This document shows, piece by piece, positions 43,323-52,415 of a stretch of DNA of 64,000 nucleotides. The position numbers and the translations under genes are program-made. Position 1 is the first letter of the stretch, and the number at the start of each line of letters is the position of its first letter. The notes under the pieces are model-generated. The model searched no databases. It saw only the letters and a program-made list of their open reading frames with translations, and was not told the DNA's origin. The stretch comes from Pseudarthrobacter sp. SSS035. Lineage in GTDB: Bacteria; Actinomycetota; Actinomycetes; Actinomycetales; Micrococcaceae. The stretch lies in NCBI RefSeq assembly GCF_023273875.1, contig NZ_CP096882.1, forward strand, positions 2,604,001 to 2,668,000, in the 5' to 3' direction.

Positions 43323-44693
43323 CTAGCCGTTCATCAGCTTCCGCGCCGCAGCCGAGTGTTCCGCGATGAGCCCGGCGACGTCCAGGCCCGGAATCTGCCC
43401 GTCCACCACCCGCCATTCGCCGCCCACCATCACCCGGTCCGCGCGGTCGGCGCCGCACAGCAGCAGCGCCGCAATGGGGTCGTGGCTGCCGGAGAACCGC
43501 AGGTCGTCGAGGCGGAAGAGTGCCAAGTCGGCCTGCATCCCCGGCGCCAGTTGACCAATATCGGAGCGCCCCAGCACGGCTGCCGAGCCCCGGGTCGCCC
43601 AGCCGAGCGCGCGCTCCACCGGCACGGAAGCGCCGTAGCGCAGCCGCTGCAGGTACAGCGCTTGCCGGGCCTCGAGGATCATGTTGGAGGCATCGTTCGA
43701 CGCCGATCCGTCCACTCCCAGCCCCACCGGGACCCCGGCTGCCTCGAGTTCCAGCACGCGTGCGGTGCCTGACGCGAGCCTCATGTTCGACGTCGGGCAG
43801 TGCGCGACGGCGGTGCCAGCGGCTCCCAGCCGAGCGATCTCGTCGTCGTTGAAGTGGATGCCGTGGCCCAGCCAGGTGCGGTTGCCCAGCCAGCCGACGC
43901 TGTCCAGATAGTCCACGGTGCGCAGGCCGAACATCGACAGGCAGAAGTCTTCCTCGTCGATGGTTTCGGCGAGGTGCGTGTGCAGCCGGACGTCGAGCCG
44001 CTCGGCCATCAGGGCGCTCTCGGCCATGATTTCCTTGGTCACCGAGAACGGCGAGCACGGGGCCAGCGCAATCTGGATGACGGCGCCGTCGCCGCGCTCG
44101 TGGTACCGGGAGATGAGTCGCTCGCTGTCCGCCAGAATGATCTCCGGCCGCTGCACCGTGGACTGCGGCGGCAGGCCGCCGTCGTCCGTTCCCAAAGTCA
44201 TGGAGCCGCGCGTGAGGGTTGCCCGCATGCCGAGGTCGCGTACGACGCCGACCTCCACGTCGATCGCGTCCTCGAGTCCCGCGGGGAACAGGTAGTGGTG
44301 GTCGGCTGCCGTGGTGCAGCCGGAAAGCAGCAGCTCGGCCAGGGCCACTTTCACCGCGAGTTCGAGGCTGCCCGGAGTCAGGCGCGCCCAGACCGGATAG
44401 AGGTTCTGCAGCCACGGGAACAGCGGGGCGTTAGCCACCGGACCCCAGGCCCGCGTGAGCGTTTGGTAGAAGTGGTGGTGCGTGTTGATCAGGCCCGGCA
44501 TCAGGACATGCGCGGAGGCGTCGAACACGGCGGAACAGGGTGCGGACGGATGCCCGCCGGCCGGAACCAGCTCGGCGATGATGCCTCCGCTGACCACGAT
44601 GCCGCCACCGGCGTCGAGCCCGTTGGCGGTAAAAACGGAGAGTGGGTTCTTGATCCAGAGCCTGGACGGGGACGGGATATGCGGGTGGGCCAT
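43323..44693 (-). CDS. 8-oxoguanine deaminase (amidohydrolase)
   Basis: 456 residues from ATG 44693 (AAGGAG 6-8 bases upstream). It is a zinc/iron amidohydrolase deaminating 8-oxoguanine, and possibly other aminated purines or isocytosine, to urate-level products. Metal ligands are in NTHHHFYQTLTRAW (about 70), HTHLAETIDEE (about 240), GHGIHF (about 274) and LGVDGSASNDASNM (about 320). The NTHHHFYQTLTRA stretch is typical of characterised 8-oxoguanine deaminases. It is divergent from guanine deaminase and upstream of nothing else on its strand. Confidence 0.88.
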   Translation of the reverse strand: MAHPHIPSPSRLWIKNPLSVFTANGLDAGGGIVVSGGIIAELVPAGGHPSAPCSAVFDASAHVLMPGLINTHHHFYQTLTRAWGPVANAPLFPWLQNLYPVWARLTPGSLELAVKVALAELLLSGCTTAADHHYLFPAGLEDAIDVEVGVVRDLGMRATLTRGSMTLGTDDGGLPPQSTVQRPEIILADSERLISRYHERGDGAVIQIALAPCSPFSVTKEIMAESALMAERLDVRLHTHLAETIDEEDFCLSMFGLRTVDYLDSVGWLGNRTWLGHGIHFNDDEIARLGAAGTAVAHCPTSNMRLASGTARVLELEAAGVPVGLGVDGSASNDASNMILEARQALYLQRLRYGASVPVERALGWATRGSAAVLGRSDIGQLAPGMQADLALFRLDDLRFSGSHDPIAALLLCGADRADRVMVGGEWRVVDGQIPGLDVAGLIAEHSAAARKLMNG

Positions 44694-45059
44694 GGATGGC
44701 TCCTTGTCTGGTCGGCAACAAATGCGTTCCAGCTCAGTTAGGCCCTGTCTGCTGATCCAGGATGCCGGCCTGCCCATGGGTAGCCGGTGGCAATCAGCGT
44801 AGGACGCACGCGGAAGCGCGTCAATGTGACCCGCCTGAAACCCTGAATTTCACATCACGAAATTAAGTTTCCAGAAACTATGGCGCTGATCACAGGTCCG
44901 GTGCTAATCTCGATCTTGCCAAAGGCGGGCACCCGGACTCCGGGAAGCTATCTACCAGGCGAACCTTCAAAAGCACATGCTGAAGCCTGGTAGCCGTATC
45001 ACTGGCGCGTTCCCGTCTCAGGGTTACTGGGCTTCCTTGCCACTAAGGAAGTCGCAAAA
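44694..45059. promoter_or_regulatory. divergent promoter region of the two deaminases
   Basis: 366 bp without a gene. TTTCACATCACGAAA (44848-44862) matches the regulon dyad; its partner 21 bp on is weak, but the palindrome AGTTTCCAGAAACT overlaps it. ACGAAATTAAG at 44857 is shared with the uricase promoter region (41425). A TAATCT -10-like hexamer lies at 44905, and the structured leader of guanine deaminase follows. Confidence 0.5.
44917..45059 (+). promoter_or_regulatory. structured leader with SD-sequestering hairpin (candidate purine riboswitch)
   Basis: The leader folds as CCCGG/CCGGG (44932-44944), then a 9-bp stem CTACCAGGC (44952-44960) with GCCTGGTAG (44985-44993). That stem is capped by a TTCA/TGAA hairpin enclosing AAAGCACATGC. 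Finally CTTCCTT (45032-45038) pairs with AAGGAAG (45045-45051). The last arm is the ribosome-binding site, 8 bases before the ATG. An aptamer-like domain followed by a site-sequestering hairpin is classic translational riboswitch layout. Which ligand, if any, is unknown. Confidence 0.55.
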
Positions 45060-45554
45060 ATGAGTACAACCGTCACGGCCGAACATTTTCTGGCCGCATC
45101 CATAAAACTGGCGACAGCCAACGTCCTGAACAGCGGCGGTCCGTTCGGCGCCGTCGTTGTCACCGCGGATGGCCACGCCTTCGAAGGCGTCAACCGGGTC
45201 ACCGCCACGAACGACCCCACCGCCCACGCCGAGGTCACCGCCATCCGCAATGCCTGCCGCGAACTCGGCACGTTCGATCTCAGCGGAGCCACCCTCTTCA
45301 CCAGCTGCGAGCCCTGCCCCATGTGCCTGGCCTCGGCCCTGTGGGCACGGATCGGCAACGTGGTCTTCGCCGCTGACCGGCACGACGCAGCCTCCGTCGG
45401 CTTCGATGACGCGGTCTTCTACGAGTACTTCGAGAACGAGGACCGGGATGCACTGATGCCGGTCGCCAAGCTGGAACTGGGCGACCCCCAGGCTCCCACC
45501 ATCCTGGAACCGTTCAACACCTGGAACACGCTTGATTCCAGGATTGACTACTAG
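45060..45554 (+). CDS. guaD: guanine deaminase (cytidine-deaminase fold)
   Basis: 164 residues. Zinc and proton-shuttle motifs are HAEVTAIRNAC (His/Glu, about 60) and TSCEPCPMCLAS (the two zinc cysteines, about 81-84). The GuaD-type C-terminus ends in an aromatic tail (SRIDY), as in Bacillus guanine deaminase, rather than in tRNA adenosine deaminase. It converts guanine to xanthine. The start ATG follows AAGGAAG, which is buried in the leader hairpin. The AzgA-like permease follows immediately. Confidence 0.9.
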   Translation: MSTTVTAEHFLAASIKLATANVLNSGGPFGAVVVTADGHAFEGVNRVTATNDPTAHAEVTAIRNACRELGTFDLSGATLFTSCEPCPMCLASALWARIGNVVFAADRHDAASVGFDDAVFYEYFENEDRDALMPVAKLELGDPQAPTILEPFNTWNTLDSRIDY

Positions 45555-45559
45555 GGCCG

Positions 45560-47095
45560 GTGGCTGACATGACAATCCTGGACCCCGCAGAAATGCGAAC
45601 CGCAGCTGAAAAGCAGGCTGCGCCCGAAGGCGCAGAGCACACGGCGGCACCCCGTCCCCCGGCGTCGAAATCCTTCCTGGATAGTTTCTTCCAGATCACC
45701 AAGCGTGGCTCCACGCTGGCCCGCGAATTCCGCGGCGGCATTGTCACGTTCTTCACGATGGCCTATATCGTGATCCTCAACCCGCTGATCCTGGGCGGTT
45801 TCTCGGCCGAGAACGCCCCAACGGACGTCGCCGGCGGCTGGCTCTCGGCGGCGCAGGTGGGGGCCGTTACCGGGCTCACCGCCGGCGTTATGACCATCGT
45901 GTTCGGCCTCGTCGCCAACCTGCCATTCGGGCTCGCAGCGGGCCTGGGCATCAACTCGTTCCTGGCAGTGGCCGTCATCCAGGACGTCACCTGGCCTGAA
46001 GCCATGGGCCTGGTGGTCATCAACGGTGTCCTGATTGTCCTCTTCGGCGCCACGGGTGCCCGGACGGCGATCTTCAAGGCAGTCCCCAAGGAACTCAAGG
46101 CTGCCATCACCGTCGGCATCGGCCTGTTTATCGCCTTCATCGGCTTTGTGGATTCCGGCTTCGTCCGCCCCACCAAAGGCGGCCCGCCGGTCCAGCTCGG
46201 CAACGACGGCTCCATCACCTCCATCCCCACCCTCGTCTTCATCGTCGGCCTGCTGGTCATGGGAATCCTCGTGGCCCGCAAGATCCAGGGCGGTCTCCTG
46301 ATCGGAATCGTCGCCACCACAGCCCTCGCCGCCGTCGTCGAGGCCACCATGCATATCGGTCCCGGCAGCGCCGACAACCCCGGCGGCTGGCACCTCAACG
46401 TGCCCGTGCTCGCCGGCCAGCTGGTCTCCGCCCCGGACTTCAGCCTGGTGGGCCAGTTCGATCTCTTCGGCTCGTTCTCACGGATCGGCGGCCTGGCCGC
46501 CACCATGCTGGTGTTCACCCTGGTGTTCACCAACTTCTTCGACGCCATGGGCACCATGACCGGGCTCGCCAAGAGCGCCGGAGTGGCGCACAAGGACGGC
46601 ACGTTCCCCAGGCTGAAGTCGGCCTTCATCGTCGAAGGCCTCGGCGCAGTGGCCGGTGGCGCGACGTCCGGGTCATCGAACACCGTCTACATCGATTCCG
46701 CGGCCGGCATCGGCGAAGGTGCCCGTACCGGCCTGGCCTCCGTGGTCACCGGCGTGCTGTTCCTGGGCTCGATGTTCTTTACGCCGCTGACCTCGGTGGT
46801 GCCGCTCGAAGTGGCAGCAGCCGCCCTGGTGGTGGTGGGCGCCATGATGATGGCACAGATCCGCGAGATCAAGTTCAGCAAGTTCTCGATCGCACTGCCG
46901 GCCTTCCTGACCATCATCACCATGCCGCTGACCTACTCGATCGCCAACGGCATCGGCGTCGGATTCATCTCCTTCGCGGTCATCAGTGCGGCGTCCGGCC
47001 GGGCCAGGAAGGTCCATCCGCTCATGTGGGTGGTCACCGCGGGCTTCATCATCTACTTCGCCCGCGGGCCGATCAACGCCCTGCTGGGCGCGTAG
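45560..47095 (+). CDS. NCS2 family permease, AzgA-like (adenine/guanine/hypoxanthine)
   Basis: About 511 residues; GTG 45560 or ATG 45569 starts translation, neither with a strong ribosome site, consistent with coupling to guaD 5 bases upstream. About 12 spans begin after REFRGGIVTFFTMAYIVILNP, the AzgA N-terminal signature. NFFDAMGTMTGLAKSAG (about 323) and GATSGSSNTVYIDSAAGI (about 372) are conserved substrate-site regions. It imports guanine or hypoxanthine for GuaD and xanthine dehydrogenase. Confidence 0.9.
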   Translation: MADMTILDPAEMRTAAEKQAAPEGAEHTAAPRPPASKSFLDSFFQITKRGSTLAREFRGGIVTFFTMAYIVILNPLILGGFSAENAPTDVAGGWLSAAQVGAVTGLTAGVMTIVFGLVANLPFGLAAGLGINSFLAVAVIQDVTWPEAMGLVVINGVLIVLFGATGARTAIFKAVPKELKAAITVGIGLFIAFIGFVDSGFVRPTKGGPPVQLGNDGSITSIPTLVFIVGLLVMGILVARKIQGGLLIGIVATTALAAVVEATMHIGPGSADNPGGWHLNVPVLAGQLVSAPDFSLVGQFDLFGSFSRIGGLAATMLVFTLVFTNFFDAMGTMTGLAKSAGVAHKDGTFPRLKSAFIVEGLGAVAGGATSGSSNTVYIDSAAGIGEGARTGLASVVTGVLFLGSMFFTPLTSVVPLEVAAAALVVVGAMMMAQIREIKFSKFSIALPAFLTIITMPLTYSIANGIGVGFISFAVISAASGRARKVHPLMWVVTAGFIIYFARGPINALLGA

Positions 47096-47235
47096 GCCCC
47101 CGGCGTAACCGCCCATTCGGGCGCCTTAAACGGCGGTCCATCCGCACCCACCGCATCGAGTAGGCGTCCGCCGCCGTGGTTCGCAGCACCGGAACCCACG
47201 ACGGCGGGCGGCGGTGGAGTGCGGATGCTCCGTCA

Positions 47236-47272
47236 CGGACCGGGGCGGGATTAGAGGCCCCGCCCCGGTCCG
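47236..47272 (+). terminator. 14-bp GC hairpin between azgA-like gene and xdhC
   Basis: CGGACCGGGGCGGG (47236-47249) pairs perfectly with 47259-47272 across a 9-base loop. No T-run follows. It probably ends the guaD-permease transcript; the rest of the 47096-47321 gap shows only GC-rich inverted segments. Confidence 0.55.
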
Positions 47273-47321
47273 CTCAAACAACTCCCCTGACTTTCCCTCT
47301 ACACCAGCAAGGAATGAGATT

Positions 47322-47405
47322 ATGAGGCAAGACCGCGCACTGTTCCGGACAGGCTTCCCGTCCGGAACCCCAGTGGTAAAGGACGTGTTGCCATGCTGGA
47401 CCTAA
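47322..47405 (+). CDS. candidate leader peptide of the xdh operon
   Basis: A 27-codon frame begins ATG 47322 with AAGGA 8 bases upstream, reads MRQDRALFRTGFPSG and onward, and its stop overlaps the xdhC start by 13 bases. A hairpin TTCCGGAC (47343-47350)/GTCCGGAA (47360-47367), extended by CACTG/CAGTG, lies inside it. Position and overlap suggest translational coupling or attenuation of xdhC. There is no homology argument, so it stays a candidate. Confidence 0.4.
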   Translation: MRQDRALFRTGFPSGTPVVKDVLPCWT

Positions 47406-48643
47406 TACCTTCACTGGGAGGCTGGCGGCCCGCGGTCTCCGGCCAGCGCTGCGCCGTCGCCACCATCGTGGCCGCGGGCGGCTCCGTGCCCCGGCCGCTC
47501 GGCACCTCCATGCTTGTGTCGGAACACGGGGACGTCCTCGGCAGTCTCTCAGGCGGCTGCGTGGAAGGCGCCGTAGTGGACGCCGCCCTTGAGGCCATTC
47601 GCGACGGCGGCAGCCGCCTTGAGTCGTTCGGCTACAGTGCCGAGGACGCGTTCGCCGTCGGACTCTCCTGTGGAGGAGAGCTGGAAGTCCACATCCAGCC
47701 GCTCGGAACCGCTGGCCTGGACCTGGCTGCCCTGCGCGGCTTCGCGCACGCAGGTGCACCTTCGGCCCTGGCAGTCATCCGCAGGCTCGACGCCGGCGGG
47801 GGAGCCGTCGTCGTGCAGGATCCTGTGAGGTTCCGCGCCATGGAGTCGCCGGAACTCGCCATGCTGGTGGGCGACCATCCCGCTACTGTTTTTGCGGCGG
47901 CAGCCCAAGTGGAGCCGCTGCTCCAAGGCGGTCGCGCGGGCCTTGTCCGGCTGGCACCACCCGAGGGCTGCATAGACGGCTGGGGCCGGGAAGGCGAAAC
48001 GCAACCCGAACCCATCACCCTGTTCGTGGAAAGCCGGCTCCCCGCCGCGCGCATGCTCATCTTCGGCGCCAACGACTTCGGCGCCGCGCTGCTCCCGGCC
48101 GGGAATCTCCTGGGCTATGACGTCACGCTCTGCGACGCCCGCCCCGCGTTCTCCCGGCAAAGCCGCTTCCTCGCCGCTGACCAGGTGGTCACTGACTGGC
48201 CGCACCGTTACCTTGCCGCAGAAGCAGCCGCGGGCCGCGTGGACGGCCGCACCGTGGTGTGCGTGCTGACCCACGACCCCAAGTTCGATATCCCGCTGCT
48301 GGAAACCGCCCTCGGCCTGGGCCTCGCCTACGTGGGCGCCATGGGTTCGCGGCGCAGCCACCGCCAGCGCATCGACGCGCTGCTCGCGGATGGCACGCCG
48401 GTGGAAGCGCTGGAGCGGCTCCATTCGCCCATCGGCCTGGATCTGGGCGCGGTCACCCCGGCCGAGGTCGCTGTGTCCATTACGGCCGAGATCATCGCCT
48501 CCCGTGGCCGGGCCGGACGGGGCAGCAGCACCACGCCGGCGCCGCTCAAGGCATCCTCGCTCAAGGACGGCAGCGGCCCCATCCACCCCACATCAGAACC
48601 CCGCTCCACCCACGAAGCCCGCCAGGAGAACCCATGGACATGA
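47393..48643 (+). CDS. xdhC: XdhC-family molybdenum cofactor insertion protein
   Basis: 416 residues. The N-terminal XdhC_CoxI domain starts MLDLIPSLGGWR and carries TIVAAGGSVPRPLGTSMLV and GSLSGGCVEGAVVDAA. The C-terminal Rossmann domain has RMLIFGANDFGAALLPAG, DPKFDIPLLETAL and YVGAMGSRRSHRQR. XdhC binds, protects and inserts sulfurated Moco into xanthine dehydrogenase. It heads the operon; its end overlaps the FAD subunit gene by 10 bases. The C-terminal 40 residues are a low-complexity Ser/Thr/Pro tail. Confidence 0.92.
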   Translation: MLDLIPSLGGWRPAVSGQRCAVATIVAAGGSVPRPLGTSMLVSEHGDVLGSLSGGCVEGAVVDAALEAIRDGGSRLESFGYSAEDAFAVGLSCGGELEVHIQPLGTAGLDLAALRGFAHAGAPSALAVIRRLDAGGGAVVVQDPVRFRAMESPELAMLVGDHPATVFAAAAQVEPLLQGGRAGLVRLAPPEGCIDGWGREGETQPEPITLFVESRLPAARMLIFGANDFGAALLPAGNLLGYDVTLCDARPAFSRQSRFLAADQVVTDWPHRYLAAEAAAGRVDGRTVVCVLTHDPKFDIPLLETALGLGLAYVGAMGSRRSHRQRIDALLADGTPVEALERLHSPIGLDLGAVTPAEVAVSITAEIIASRGRAGRGSSTTPAPLKASSLKDGSGPIHPTSEPRSTHEARQENPWT

Positions 48644-49569
48644 ACACCATCGAGGCCGTCGTGCCCACGACAGACCCCGCCGAATGGCGCGACGGTGATG
48701 CCTGGCTGGCCGGCGGCACGGTGCTGTTCTCCTACGGGAGTACCGTCCTGAAGCGGCTGCTGGACCTTGGCGAAGCGGGTTGGCCCGCCGTTACCGTGAG
48801 CGATGCAGGGATTGAACTGGCCGCCACATGCACCGTCGCGGAGCTCTACGCCCTGCCGGGCTCGGACGAAGTTGCCGGCAGGGAGTGGCCGGGCCTGGAC
48901 CTGTTCCGTCCATGCTGCGACTCCTTCGTGGCATCCTTCAAGGTCTGGAACATGTCCACCGTGGGCGGCAACCTGTGCACCTCGCTCCCGGCCGGGCCCA
49001 TGATCTCGCTCTGCGCAGGACTGGACGCCACCGCCACCATCCTCGGCCCCGGCGGCAGCAGCCGCACGGTCCCGGTGGCCACGTTCATCACCGGGGACGG
49101 GCAAAACAGCCTGGCACCCGGGGAGCTCCTGCGCAGCATCCACCTGCCGGCGTCGGCCCTGTCTTCGAAGGTGGCCTTCCGGCGGCTCTCGCTCAGCAAC
49201 CTCGGCCGGTCCGGGGTGCTGCTGATCGGCCGGCGGGAAGCCGACGGCGGCCTGGTCCTCACCGTCACCGCCGCCACCAAACGCCCCGTGCAGCTGCGGT
49301 TCACCGCTGCCAAGATGGCTGGCCCCGCGGCACTGGCGGCCGCCGTCGGGAAGGCCATTCCCGCGGAGCTGTACCACGACGACATCCACGGGCTGCCCGA
49401 ATGGCGCCGGGACATGACCCTCCGGCTCGCGGAGGAGATCCGTGCGGAACTGCTGGAGGAACGGCTCACCGTGTCGGGCGATTTCTGGGCTGGCCGGCCG
49501 CACGCCTTGTCGCCGCAGCCGAGCGCGCAACCCGAAACAACACAGAACAAGCGGCAGAAGGAGGCCTGA
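48634..49569 (+). CDS. xanthine dehydrogenase FAD-binding subunit
   Basis: 311 residues from ATG 48634 (AGGAG upstream). It is the FAD-binding domain of the molybdopterin dehydrogenase family: WLAGGTVLFSYG near 26, FKVWNMSTVGGNLCTSLPAG near 107 and FRRLSLSNLGRSGVLLIG near 182. It passes electrons from the 2Fe-2S clusters to NAD+. The glycine-rich FAD loop is shorter than in CoxM-type subunits. It is overlapped by xdhC and followed after 2 bases by the catalytic subunit. Confidence 0.85.
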   Translation: MDMNTIEAVVPTTDPAEWRDGDAWLAGGTVLFSYGSTVLKRLLDLGEAGWPAVTVSDAGIELAATCTVAELYALPGSDEVAGREWPGLDLFRPCCDSFVASFKVWNMSTVGGNLCTSLPAGPMISLCAGLDATATILGPGGSSRTVPVATFITGDGQNSLAPGELLRSIHLPASALSSKVAFRRLSLSNLGRSGVLLIGRREADGGLVLTVTAATKRPVQLRFTAAKMAGPAALAAAVGKAIPAELYHDDIHGLPEWRRDMTLRLAEEIRAELLEERLTVSGDFWAGRPHALSPQPSAQPETTQNKRQKEA

Positions 49570-49571
49570 GC

Positions 49572-52412
49572 ATGGCAATCGAAATCAACGGCACCACCAC
49601 CCCGGCCACCCCCCGCCCGGGCCAGTGCCTGCGCACCTTCCTGCGTGAACAAGGCAATTTCGGCGTCAAAAAAGGCTGCGACGGCGGCGACTGCGGTGCC
49701 TGCACCGTGCACGTGGACGGCACCCCCGTGCACAGCTGCATCTACCCGGCCGTCCGTGCCGAGGGCAAGGCCGTCACCACCATCGAAGGCCTCGCCCACG
49801 GCGGTGCGCTGCACCCCGTGCAGGAGCAGTTCCTGGCCGAACAGGGCTTCCAGTGCGGCTTCTGCACCGCCGGCATGATGATGACCGCAGCCACCTTCGA
49901 CGACGACCAGAAAGCCAACCTGCCCCGCAGCCTCAAGGGCAACCTCTGCCGCTGCACCGGCTACCGTTCCATCGCGGACGCAGTGTGCGGGACCCACACG
50001 CACGACGGCGGCGCGGCAGCTGGCGCGGTCCGTCCGGCTTCCGCAGCCGGAACCACCGCGGACGTAACCACCGCCGCCGGCACCACGGCAGCCCGGGCCG
50101 GTCAGCTCGGCGACAACGTGCCCGCCCCGGCGGGCCTCGCCGTCGTCACCGGAACCGCCCGCTACACACTCGATGTCCCGGACGACGAGCTGGAGGGCCT
50201 GCTGCACCTGAAGCTGCTGCGCTCACCCCACGCGCACGCCCGGATTGTCTCCATCGACAGGACGGCCGCGCTCCAGGTGCCCGGCGTCGTCGCGGTCTTC
50301 ACGCATGAGGATGCCCCGGCGCAGCACTTCTCCACCGCCCAGCACGAGCTCTACACGGACGATCCCGACGACACCCGCGTCCTCGATGACGTGGTGCGGT
50401 TCATCGGACAGCGGGTGGCCGCGGTCGTGGCCGAATCGGTGGGTGCCGCCGAGGCCGGGGCCCGCGCCCTGGAGGTGGAATACGAGCTGCTGGATACTGT
50501 CTTCAGCCCGCAGGACGCCATGCTTCCCGGCGCTCCGGCCCTGCACGGGGACAAGGACGCCGTGAAGGCCAGGATCTCGCGTCCCCGGCAGAACGTCGTG
50601 GCCGAGCTGCACTCGGAGCTGGGCAGCGTGGCGGACGGCTTCGCCGCTGCCGACTTCATCCACGAGCACACGTACAGGACCCAGCGCGTGCAGCACGTCG
50701 CCCTGGAAACGCACTCCTCCATCGCCTGGCTCGACGAGGAAGACCGCCTCGTGGTCCGCACCTCCAGCCAGGTCCCGTTCCTGGTCCGGCGCACGCTGGG
50801 CCGGGTGTTCGACCTGCGGGAGGACCGCATCCGCGTGGTGGCCGGGCGCGTGGGCGGCGGCTTCGGCGGCAAGCAGGAAGTGCTCACCGAGGACCTCGTT
50901 GCCCTCGCCGCTCTCACGCTGCGCCGGCCCGTGCAGGTGGAGTTCACGCGCACGGAGCAGTTCACCGCCACCACCACGCGGCACCCCTTCGCCATCAAAC
51001 TCAAGGCGGGTGCCAGCAAGGACGGTCTCCTCACCGCGCTGCAGCTGGACGTAGTCACCAACACCGGCGCCTACGGCAACCACGCCCCCGGTGTGATGTT
51101 CCACGGCTGCGGCGAATCGCTGGCCGTGTACAAGTGCGCCAACAAAAAAGTGGACGCGCATGCCGTCTACACCAACACCGTGCCGGCCGGGGCGTTCCGC
51201 GGCTACGGGCTGAGCCAGATGATCTTCGCGATCGAGTCGGCCATCGATGAGCTGGCTGTCGGCATCGGCATGGATCCCCTGGAATTCCGGCGCCGGAACA
51301 TGGTGCGCGAGGGCGACGACATGCTCTCCACCAACCCCGAGCCCGAGGAGGACGTCCACTACGGCAGCTACGGCCTGGACCAGTGCATCTCCCTGGTGCG
51401 TGATGCCCTGGACCGCGGCAAGCAGCGCTACCGCGACGCCGGGCTCGATGACCTCGGTCCTGACTGGGTCACCGGGGAGGGTTCCGCGCTGTCCATGATC
51501 GACACCGTCCCGCCCCGCGGCCACTTCGCCCACACCCGCGTGAGCCTGCTTCCGGACGGCACGTTCGCGGCCGACGTCGGGACCGCCGAATTCGGCAACG
51601 GCACCACCACCGTGCACGCGCAGCTGGCCGCGACGGCGCTGTCCACCACGGCAGCCAAAGTGGCCGTGCGGCAGTCCGATACCGACCTGGTGGAGCACGA
51701 CACCGGCGCGTTCGGCTCGGCCGGGACGGTGGTGGCCGGCAAGGCCACCCTGATGGCGGCTACCGAGCTGGCCTCCCGGATCGTCACCGTCGCCGCGGCG
51801 CTGACCGGTGTGCCGGAGACCGAATGCGTGCTCGACGACGGCGGCGTGGTCTGTGCCGGACGGCGGGTTCTGCTCGCGGACATCCACGACGCCGCGCGGC
51901 ACCAGGGCGTGCAGCTCGCCGTCGAGGGCAGCTGGGACGGGACCCCGCGATCTGTGGCGTTCAACGTCCACGGGTTCCGGGTGGCGGTCAACACCGGCAC
52001 CGGGGAGCTGCGGATCCTGCAGAGTGTCCAGGCTGCCGACGCCGGCGTGGTGGTTAATCCGCGGCAGTGCCGCGGCCAGATCGAGGGAGGCATCGCGCAG
52101 GCGCTGGGTGCCGCACTGTATGAGGAGGTCCGCGTGGACGACGCCGGCCGGGTCACTACGGACATCCTGCGGCAGTACCACATCCCGTCCTTCGCGGACG
52201 TGCCGCGCAGCGAGGTCTACTTCGCCTCCACCAACGACCAGGTGGGCCCGCTCGGGGCGAAGTCCATGAGCGAAAGCCCGTTCAATCCGGTGGCCCCGGC
52301 CCTGGCCAATGCGATCCGGAATGCCACGGGGGTCCGGTTCGCGGAGCTGCCGATCGGGCGGGACAAGATCTACCTGGGTTTGAAGGAAGGAGGGCCTGTC
52401 CTCTCCCGCTAA
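49572..52412 (+). CDS. xanthine dehydrogenase, fused 2Fe-2S/molybdenum subunit
   Basis: 946 residues from ATG 49572 (AAGGAGG upstream). The N-terminal iron-sulfur part has Cys36, Cys41, Cys44 and Cys56 (GCDGGDCGACTVHVDG), then CGFCTAGM and CRCTGY for the second cluster. An Ala/Thr/Gly-rich linker (about 145-175) joins it to the Moco domain. Moco motifs are GRVGGGFGGKQEV (about 435), AFRGYG (about 545) and, near the end, GAKSMSESPFNPV with the catalytic glutamate. It oxidises hypoxanthine and xanthine to urate. In many bacteria the two parts are separate subunits. Confidence 0.92.
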   Translation: MAIEINGTTTPATPRPGQCLRTFLREQGNFGVKKGCDGGDCGACTVHVDGTPVHSCIYPAVRAEGKAVTTIEGLAHGGALHPVQEQFLAEQGFQCGFCTAGMMMTAATFDDDQKANLPRSLKGNLCRCTGYRSIADAVCGTHTHDGGAAAGAVRPASAAGTTADVTTAAGTTAARAGQLGDNVPAPAGLAVVTGTARYTLDVPDDELEGLLHLKLLRSPHAHARIVSIDRTAALQVPGVVAVFTHEDAPAQHFSTAQHELYTDDPDDTRVLDDVVRFIGQRVAAVVAESVGAAEAGARALEVEYELLDTVFSPQDAMLPGAPALHGDKDAVKARISRPRQNVVAELHSELGSVADGFAAADFIHEHTYRTQRVQHVALETHSSIAWLDEEDRLVVRTSSQVPFLVRRTLGRVFDLREDRIRVVAGRVGGGFGGKQEVLTEDLVALAALTLRRPVQVEFTRTEQFTATTTRHPFAIKLKAGASKDGLLTALQLDVVTNTGAYGNHAPGVMFHGCGESLAVYKCANKKVDAHAVYTNTVPAGAFRGYGLSQMIFAIESAIDELAVGIGMDPLEFRRRNMVREGDDMLSTNPEPEEDVHYGSYGLDQCISLVRDALDRGKQRYRDAGLDDLGPDWVTGEGSALSMIDTVPPRGHFAHTRVSLLPDGTFAADVGTAEFGNGTTTVHAQLAATALSTTAAKVAVRQSDTDLVEHDTGAFGSAGTVVAGKATLMAATELASRIVTVAAALTGVPETECVLDDGGVVCAGRRVLLADIHDAARHQGVQLAVEGSWDGTPRSVAFNVHGFRVAVNTGTGELRILQSVQAADAGVVVNPRQCRGQIEGGIAQALGAALYEEVRVDDAGRVTTDILRQYHIPSFADVPRSEVYFASTNDQVGPLGAKSMSESPFNPVAPALANAIRNATGVRFAELPIGRDKIYLGLKEGGPVLSR

Positions 52413-52415
52413 GAC

